A DNA stretch of 43,364 nt, from assembly GCA_022385755.1 (NCBI GenBank), contig MU278401.1, positions 1 through 43,364 on the forward strand, in the 5' to 3' direction. Numbering within the stretch: the first letter of the stretch is position 1; each line of letters begins with the position of its first letter. This DNA comes from Trametopsis cervina. Lineage: Eukaryota > Basidiomycota > Agaricomycetes > Polyporales > Irpicaceae. The position numbers and the translations under genes are program-made. This document shows positions 36,871-43,364 of the stretch, one piece after another. The notes under the pieces were generated by a model, which saw nothing but the letters and a program-made list of their open reading frames with translations, made no database searches and had not been told where the DNA came from.

Positions 36871-37019
36871 TGTATAGTTAATGATGTGATGATAATACTG
36901 GAGATCTCTGTAGGAGATCTCCATCTTTTACCTTACTCTTGTATAACCTGTAGGTTCCGAATATATTCGGTCAAACTTACCGGCGCAGGACTGTAAGCAT
37001 CCAAGATCAACATCTTACA
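36871..37019 (+). repeat. candidate 5' LTR
   Basis: The LTR start is placed at TGTA (36871), where the LINE coding frame stops being continuous; a TG...CA unit could end at TTACA (37019), giving 149 bp. It contains a TATA-like TGTATAAC, two palindromic GGAGATCTC motifs (36900-36908 and 36913-36922) and a 14-bp perfect palindrome CCGAATATATTCGG (36957-36970). The possible target-site bases before it are GCAAC. Without the 3' LTR the boundaries cannot be confirmed, and no tRNA primer-binding site was recognised. Confidence 0.4.
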
Positions 37020-37109
37020 CTTTTTTAAGTTCTCGAAAGAACGAACCTACACGGCGCGCGCGCAAACGCCGGACGAACTACTCACCGCTCAATCAACCGC
37101 TCAAGCATC

Positions 37110-40100
37110 ATGAGCAACACCAAACGGAAGAGCGGATCGAAGATTCCAAGGAGCATTGCCGCGCGAATCGACGCAGGGACCACGGCGAGAAGGCCCGAGG
37201 ACCCTATAGCGAGGGACGACCTCGCAGCGCCCGGGCACGACCCCGACCCGGGCATCAATCACCCAAAAGAACCGACCAAGTCGGACCGAACAGCGAGCGT
37301 ACAGGAAGCCGCCGACGAAGACGCCCCGGTCCGCGAACCAACGACCGGCCCCGTGACACGCAGCCGCTCTAGGGCATCGTCCACGAGCTCAGCGAGAGAA
37401 GTCCAAGTCATCCTCGCTCACCGCCCCGTAAGTGCTCGACTCAACGAGCCGGGGGCGAAAACTACCCGCTCTCACTCCGAACATGTCCCCTCTCGAGCCA
37501 ACGAGACCACCCCTGAGGCGTTCGCGGCTGAGGGACAGCTGACGACAGGCCGCCGCCACGAAGCTCAAGTGGATGAGCAGCCTCCGAGCCTCCGCGCTCA
37601 GGCGGGCATACTCGCTCGAGCCAACGAGCATAAGGCCCCTCCTCTAGATGAGGAAGGGAGCCGACATCCAATGGATGAACCCGACGACCTGGAAGATATG
37701 TACTTCGATCCAGACGATCCGAACGATCATATCCACCAGGGCGACGGGGGAGCCACATACGCCCCATACGAATCAGCGTCCAGGCGAACTCGAGAACCCC
37801 GAGCATACACTCAATACGCTTCCCTTTCGGCTCGAGACCAACGAGCACACACCGACGGCGAGGGTCACACCCTGCTGCGTGAGGAGAGGCTACGCGGTCC
37901 CCGGAGTACACTGCCCACGGTGCCAGAAGCATCTGACCCATCGACTCGATCGCCTACAAGGCTATCTACGCTAGATGGTGTACTCAGGGCGGAGCATCAG
38001 CAGCTAAAGGAACTCAGAGACGAGCTGGACGACATCCGCGCACAGCGACAAAAGGAGCTCGATGAGCTTATCCGTCGCTCAGAAGACGACGAGAATCGAT
38101 TCCAATCGATATCCGCACAGCTACTGGAAACCCAACGAGAACTCTTTCGGGGCGCAAGGAGCGCACAAGTAACTCCTCCAACCCCATCCACGATGAACTT
38201 ACGTGACGAATTAGCCCCTGCAACCCGCAGGGAGCGCAGGAGAATAGTGCAAGAAGTACAGAACGTACTCGCAGGGAGCACGCCTCCCTTGATGCATGGG
38301 AAGGACGAGCGCACCCGCCTAAGAGAGGCAGGACTGGCTAGTCAGGCGAGCAGCGAACGCGACGATGGGTACCCCAGACGGAGAGTAGAAAGAGCGGCAC
38401 CGCACGCTGCCGGGGAGCAAGAGGCGAGCGACCCGGACGGGAGCAGCTCGGAAGATCCGTACGAAAGACCCAGAAGGAGCTCAAGGAGGAATCTCACCCC
38501 TTCCAGCCCAGCCGAGCGACGGCAGGAAGCCGCCCCATTTACCTCACATGTAGGGGCAGTCCGATCTGGAATAAACCCCCGCTTCATGATACCCACGACT
38601 TCGCAACGCCCTGTGGACACCTTCTCCAGGGTATACGAACACCCTGCGGCTCCCGAACCAGACGCATACACGGATAGTACAAGGGCATGGGCCGCCGAGG
38701 TCTTCAAGCAAGATCTCGCGATCAGTAGCGACGACCTACCTGTATTAAATAGAAATATAAAAGTTATCACGCCTGAAGCATATGCGGGCGACGACGACGT
38801 CGAGTTGTTCACAGAGTGGATCATAAACATAAGCCGCTTCTTCCGAATGACCAGGCTTGTAGGCCAAGCACTGGATCAGGAGCGCGTGATGGTCCTTGGA
38901 GACCTACTGTCAAAGCAGGCATTACAATGGTACAATTCGGAGGTCAGAGCTCCGGAACGGAAACGGCGCGCATGGACGCTGCTCGAAGTAGTATACGCAT
39001 TACACGAGCGATTTGTCCATAAGGCAACCGCACAACTCGCCTCGGAGAGGTATGAGAAAGTCAAATTCAACACGACCTCAGGAGTCGCCGGGCTATCGAA
39101 CGACCTCCTGAAGCACGCGGACCGAATGGTACAACCACCAGACGCGTACTCCCTCCGGAAGAAATTCATGAGCGCCCTCCCCGCAAGCACCCAGCGGCAT
39201 CTCATCCTGGTGTATAAGCTTACGGCGGAGAACGCAACGTATAATCAACTGCTCCGAGGGGCGATTGAAGTCGAAAATAGCAATCGCGCTCTGGAACTGT
39301 ACCAAAAGCAGAGGGAGGACAACCCCCGCACAGACAGAAGCTCTACCCATACGGGAACTGCGAACTCTACCCGCACACGAGACAACACTCGTACAAAAAG
39401 CAAGGGCCCCGCTCGAGACCACCGAGCAGATCCACGCCCCGAGGCGACGGGGCCAAGGGATCGCGACCGCAGGGGAGGCATCACCCGCAACACGCTATCA
39501 AATGTAACGGCACCCGGCAATGGCACTGGACACACACGGCAGCATGCACCGCGCCCGGCAGTGGACGAGTCCAAACTAGAGTGCTGGGACTGCGGTTACA
39601 TAGGACACAAAGCAGGGAATCCGATCTGTAAAGATCCCAAGCGTCCCTTCATGCGGCGTATGGAAGACACGCCGGATACCGAACAGGGCGATACTCAGAT
39701 GCCCCCACACGGGGATGACATGCCACACGGCCACGAGCCCTATCGCACAGATGACCACGCGTTAGAAGGGGAACAGTACGAGGGCGACTACCCACACGAG
39801 ACATACGAGGAATATCCAGACAGCGCCGACGATGAGGATCGACTTCCCGAGCTTCTCATGCTGCGTGTTGACTCTCCAGACGATGAGTATGCACATAGAT
39901 ACTGGGCCGCGGTCGATGGAAATGACCTGACAAGCCTGCGCGAGGATGAATCCCGCCAGAGCGACGCCGATCTGCTTGCAGAAAGTGAGATCGGTACTGA
40001 AGTGCCCAGTAATGTGACTCAGGGCTTGCAAGACGAACTCGCACGATATGCGTCGGCCATCCACTCCATGTACAACCTCACAGTACTGGTGGAGGGGCAA

Positions 40101-41141
40101 GTCGACGAGGCTGTGCTCAGCACATTCCCAATCAACCCCATGGAGCGTGAGCCGCCTGTTCTACGTACAGGCTCCCTCATCCGGCCCAGCTCATCACCGA
40201 TCGCAATGAGCATGGCCGCCGAACGGATGGTCCGAACCACTCAACGCCTCTTGGAACGAGTGCACGAACAGCAAACAGGCCTGCGACACATCATCGCGGC
40301 TGTAAGGAGTCCGAACGCAGACGTACTGCACGTCGACACCGTGGTGGAGGACTACCTCCGAGAGGTACACGTCTCGCAGGCGAGGTGGGAGGCCCATCTC
40401 TGCCTACGGGAGGGGTCACCCCCCATGTATGGAACCCCGCAGACGTACGCCGACGCCCCAATACCCGCTGAAACATGGGATGGAGACGGCGGACTGCCCG
40501 CGGTTCAGCAACACTTTGGGATGACTCCCATCCTATTGCCGCATCGTGAACCGCAGCCTCCCGTACAACTGCGCGCCATGGAAGGAGGCGGAGCCCATCG
40601 TGCTGCGATGAGGGTGACCAGTGAGGCACAGCCTCGGCCATCGCAACAATCTCAGTGTCTAACTGTCACTGGGTCGTTGAAAGGCCTGAAGGCAAAGATT
40701 CTCGTCGACACGGGATCCTCTATCAATGCCGTCAGCCCATCCTTCGCGGCGCTATCACAGATCGACGTGTTCCCGCTGGACAATCCCATCGGGCTGCAAT
40801 TAGGCTGCGTGGGCAGCCGCTCCAAAATAAACTTCGGGTGTCAAGCCAAGCTTCTCATGGACGGCCAAGAGTACCCAACGTACCTGGACGTGGTGAACCT
40901 TGACCACTACGACATGGTGCTAGGCATTCCGTTTCTCACAACGCACCGCGCACACCTCTCGTTCGAGCCACGCGTCATGCGCCTGGGTGAACGCCAGATC
41001 ACGGTGCTTAGGGGGAGGGAGTATGCCACAGCCCCACACAAAAAGGGATCGCCATCGAAAGGTCGCCAGATTGGAGACCAGTCACCCCTCGCACTTCATA
41101 GTACAAGGCATGGCGGACCAGCGGGATCACCCGCGGAATGA
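37110..41141 (+). CDS. Gypsy gag with C-terminal aspartic protease
   Basis: This is a single ORF of 1343 codons. The first roughly 540 residues are highly charged and low-complexity, with a coiled coil (LKELRDELDDIRAQRQKELD). The retrotransposon gag domain begins near residue 555 (PEAYAGDDDVELFTEW) and includes QALQWYNSEV and LHERFVHKATAQLASERYEK. A zinc knuckle at about residue 825 has the unusual spacing CX2CX4HX6C (CWDCGYIGHKAGNPIC). The retropepsin-like protease carries DTGSSINAV with Asp1200, followed by the YDMVLGIPFLTTH loop. The ORF ends at TGA 41139-41141. The long N-terminal extension is larger than usual for gag. The downstream pol is in the same frame (see the junction entry). Confidence 0.92.
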   Translation: MSNTKRKSGSKIPRSIAARIDAGTTARRPEDPIARDDLAAPGHDPDPGINHPKEPTKSDRTASVQEAADEDAPVREPTTGPVTRSRSRASSTSSAREVQVILAHRPVSARLNEPGAKTTRSHSEHVPSRANETTPEAFAAEGQLTTGRRHEAQVDEQPPSLRAQAGILARANEHKAPPLDEEGSRHPMDEPDDLEDMYFDPDDPNDHIHQGDGGATYAPYESASRRTREPRAYTQYASLSARDQRAHTDGEGHTLLREERLRGPRSTLPTVPEASDPSTRSPTRLSTLDGVLRAEHQQLKELRDELDDIRAQRQKELDELIRRSEDDENRFQSISAQLLETQRELFRGARSAQVTPPTPSTMNLRDELAPATRRERRRIVQEVQNVLAGSTPPLMHGKDERTRLREAGLASQASSERDDGYPRRRVERAAPHAAGEQEASDPDGSSSEDPYERPRRSSRRNLTPSSPAERRQEAAPFTSHVGAVRSGINPRFMIPTTSQRPVDTFSRVYEHPAAPEPDAYTDSTRAWAAEVFKQDLAISSDDLPVLNRNIKVITPEAYAGDDDVELFTEWIINISRFFRMTRLVGQALDQERVMVLGDLLSKQALQWYNSEVRAPERKRRAWTLLEVVYALHERFVHKATAQLASERYEKVKFNTTSGVAGLSNDLLKHADRMVQPPDAYSLRKKFMSALPASTQRHLILVYKLTAENATYNQLLRGAIEVENSNRALELYQKQREDNPRTDRSSTHTGTANSTRTRDNTRTKSKGPARDHRADPRPEATGPRDRDRRGGITRNTLSNVTAPGNGTGHTRQHAPRPAVDESKLECWDCGYIGHKAGNPICKDPKRPFMRRMEDTPDTEQGDTQMPPHGDDMPHGHEPYRTDDHALEGEQYEGDYPHETYEEYPDSADDEDRLPELLMLRVDSPDDEYAHRYWAAVDGNDLTSLREDESRQSDADLLAESEIGTEVPSNVTQGLQDELARYASAIHSMYNLTVLVEGQVDEAVLSTFPINPMEREPPVLRTGSLIRPSSSPIAMSMAAERMVRTTQRLLERVHEQQTGLRHIIAAVRSPNADVLHVDTVVEDYLREVHVSQARWEAHLCLREGSPPMYGTPQTYADAPIPAETWDGDGGLPAVQQHFGMTPILLPHREPQPPVQLRAMEGGGAHRAAMRVTSEAQPRPSQQSQCLTVTGSLKGLKAKILVDTGSSINAVSPSFAALSQIDVFPLDNPIGLQLGCVGSRSKINFGCQAKLLMDGQEYPTYLDVVNLDHYDMVLGIPFLTTHRAHLSFEPRVMRLGERQITVLRGREYATAPHKKGSPSKGRQIGDQSPLALHSTRHGGPAGSPAE

Positions 41142-41182
41142 CTAGGGGCCCCCGGCGGGAACCCCAGTGGACACTCTACCCA
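41139..41182 (+). other. candidate UGA stop-codon readthrough site between gag and pol
   Basis: The stop is TGA followed directly by CTAG, the 3' context known for efficient UGA readthrough. Frame 0 then stays open through the whole pol region. Immediately 3' lies GGGGCCCCCGGCGGGAACCC, in which GGGG can pair with the later CCCC (41147-41166 region) and CCC with GGG inside it. A GC-rich hairpin just after a leaky stop is the usual stimulator. That the stop is read through is inference from context and frame; no protein evidence is available. Confidence 0.7.
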
Positions 41183-43364
41183 CTCATCAACTGGAGCGAC
41201 TGCAGCGAATACCTACAAAAACGCCCTTGCCACGGATACTGGCCGAACAGAAGATAATCTAAGTAACCCCACACGAGAGGAGGAGATCCCTCGGTTGAGG
41301 GCACAATGGCTAGAGGCGTACCGAGACATCATGTCAGGAGTACCAGAGGAGCTACCACCATTCAGAGAAATAAACCACACTATACCCCTGATAGACGATA
41401 AACGCGAGTATAAATACCATTTGCCAAGATGCCCAGACGCACTTAAACCACAATTGATTGAGAAAATGGCCCGATATGAACGCGCGGGATGGTGGAAGTC
41501 AGAGCACGTATCCCAAGCCATGCCGATGATGTGTATCGTTAAAAAGGACGGTAAACTCCGCACCGTATTTGATTGTAGACAACGCAATGAAAATACTACG
41601 CATGACGTCTCCCCGTTCCCGGACCAAGAACAGATCAGACTTGATGTCGCCCGAGCAAAGTATCGATCCAAAATAGACTTGTCGGACGCATATGAGCAGA
41701 TCCGCATCGTACCGGAAGATGTCTGGAAGACGGCGTTCACCACAGTGTACGGGACAATGCTGAGCACAGTTATGCAGCAGGGGGACTGTAATGCCCCGTC
41801 CACGTTTCAGCGACTAATGAAGTTCACGTTTCGTGAATTCATTGGGAGATTCGTGCACGTCTACATGGACGACATTTTTGTGTACTCGAATTCAGTCACT
41901 GAACACGAAGAGCACCTCCATCTCGTATTCAGTACCCTTAAAAATGCACACTTGTATCTCAAGGAGAGCAAGGTGATGCTATATGCTAAATCAATGGAAT
42001 GTCTTGGGCACGTCATTGACGACCGTGGGCTACACGCAGACGCAGACAAAATGAGCAAAGTCAGGAACTGGAGAACTCCGCGAGACTATGGAGACGTCCA
42101 AAGATTCCTTGGCCTAGTACAGTACCTAGCAAACTTCATGCCGGACGTATCAATGTATACCGGCCCACTCGCTGAGATCACTCGGAATGGCCACGCCTTT
42201 GAGTGGCGACCCCTTCATCAGAAGTGCTTCGAGTGCATTAAAGCTCTCGCGTGTAAAGTTCCCATCCTCCGCCCCATAGACCCATCGACGGGCGAGACGA
42301 TTTGGGTGATATGCGACGCGTCAATAACTGGCGTGGGTGCACTATACGGACAAGGCCCTAACTGGGAGACATGCAGACCAGCAGGTTTCATGTCAAAGAA
42401 GTTTACCACCGCTCAACACGCCTACCGGGTGTTCGAACTGGAAACTATCGCTATCCTAGAAGCTCTCCTTAAATGGGAGGACAAGCTCATGGGCTATCCA
42501 ATTACCATCGTCACCGACCATAAGGCTCTTGAATTCTTCAAGACCCAGGCTCGTATGTCTCCACGCCAAACGCGGTGGATGGAGTTCCTAGAACGATTCG
42601 AATATCTCATCAAGTACGTTCAGGGGATACTGAATAAGGTGTCGGACTGCTTCTCGAGGTACTTCGAGAATGATAGAGACGGCGAAGTACACAACTACGA
42701 TGACTATGTCAACGCGGACGTCCGATTCGACCCGGATGGCGAGGAACTTCCGATTGAACGACGGAAGGAGATAGTGGCCCTGAAGCGGGAATTCGAACAA
42801 CTGTTCAGCCAAAGGGTAGCGATAGAAGGGAAGGAAGATCGCACAAAGGAAGCAGAGGAAATGCATGCCAACAAGGAGGACCCTAATCCCCTAGTCCCTG
42901 ACGATCACAGACAACCCCTTCCACAAATCATCTCATCCTCGACGGAATGGACGGACCTGCTGAAGGAGAGCTATCTCCAAGATGCCCTGTTCAGTAAAGT
43001 CGGCAAAGCAATCAACGAACACGCCACCTTCACCGAGAAGGATGGACTGATATGGACAAAGAACAGGCTTGAACAAGTTGTGCTGTGTATCCCTCGGGTC
43101 AAGAAAGGACGCGTCAGCCTGACAGGGAGGATCGTAGAAGCTGCGCACTCCACGATTGGACATTTCGGTCATCGAAAGACGGCGGACTACATCCGCCGAT
43201 GGTACTGGTGGCCAGGGTTAGGCCGTGAAGTAGAAAAGTTCTGCGGGAGCTGTGGCACGTGTCAGACAACCAAGTCATCCAACCAGAAGCCTACAGGGCT
43301 CCTTCACTCCTTGCCCATACCATATCGCCCATGGTCATCAATCGCAATGGACTTTCTGGGTCCG
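41142..43364 (+). CDS. Gypsy pol: reverse transcriptase, RNase H, integrase (partial)
   Basis: The frame is the same as gag and stays open to the last base (741 codons seen). The reverse transcriptase has the palm motifs KIDLSDAYEQIRI and VYMDDIFVYS, with Met in the Y-x-D-D box. RNase H of the Ty3 type follows (WVICDASITGVGALYGQ, then ELETIAILEALLKW and TIVTDHKALEFF). The integrase zinc-binding HHCC domain has H-x4-H in AAHSTIGHFGH and CGSCGTC. The integrase catalytic core begins at PWSSIAMDFLG and is cut by the window edge. There is no ATG in a convincing position right after the gag stop, so pol is probably made as a gag-pol fusion. Confidence 0.93.

Larger units (their letters stand above)
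36871..43364 (+). mobile_element. Ty3/Gypsy LTR retrotransposon, right end beyond window
   Basis: The order gag, aspartic protease, reverse transcriptase, RNase H, integrase is that of Ty3/Gypsy (Metaviridae). The pol frame has no stop up to the window edge, which suggests a recent, possibly active copy. The element appears to have inserted into the LINE at 36870/36871. The 3' LTR and integrase core lie outside the window. Confidence 0.93.

Noticed and set aside
41213..42866. Minus-strand open frames under pol
   Set aside because: They are antisense shadows of the continuous reverse transcriptase and RNase H frame.

Overview
This window is nuclear DNA of a filamentous basidiomycete, most likely an Agaricomycete. 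The evidence is many short (about 45-65 nt) GT-AG introns with CTRAC-type branch points, a eukaryotic tRNA with internal promoter boxes, basidiomycete-style kinases, a DUF6534-type membrane protein, and fungal Gypsy and Tad1-like retroelements. All intron/exon models were worked out by hand from splice signals, reading frame and family resemblance; nothing was aligned or searched.

Layout. (1) 1-12.3 kb: a segment of about 4 kb occurs twice in direct orientation (about 565-4370 and 7745-11900). Each copy carries a C2H2 zinc-finger gene (intact at 7953-9184, nonsense-mutated at 755-1997) followed by a second spliced but unrecognised locus. Between the copies lie a mitochondrial stomatin-like (SLP2) gene on the minus strand and a poorly resolved, possibly broken plus-strand gene. 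(2) 12.3-26.4 kb: a compact housekeeping block with a Nop4/RBM28-type five-RRM ribosome-biogenesis factor (+), a Kin4-like CAMK kinase with a very long tail (-), a small putative zinc-finger protein (+), a Ypk1/Gad8-type AGC kinase (-), the mRNA export factor GLE1 (+) and tRNA-Glu(UUC) (-). (3) 26.5-35.5 kb: a PIG-Y-like GPI-anchor subunit (-), a synaptobrevin v-SNARE with an 8-nt exon (-), an unresolved plus-strand locus, a DUF6534-type membrane-protein gene split into about 19 exons (+), a small candidate membrane protein (-) and a RING/coiled-coil protein with a candidate 4-nt exon (-). (4) 36.06 kb to the end: a 5'-truncated Tad1-like LINE with its poly(A) tail, apparently interrupted by a Ty3/Gypsy retrotransposon that runs off the right edge.

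Points of most interest. The Gypsy gag ORF ends in TGA, and pol continues in the same frame through the window edge. The stop is followed by CTAG and a GC-rich potential hairpin, the arrangement of programmed UGA readthrough. Separately, several host genes show extreme splicing: exons of 4, 8, 10, 12, 14 and 16 nt, and four frame-required GC-AG introns, two of which share the donor hexamer GCACGT in unrelated kinase genes.

The genes do not form a single pathway. They are independent eukaryotic transcription units, often in divergent or closely convergent pairs.
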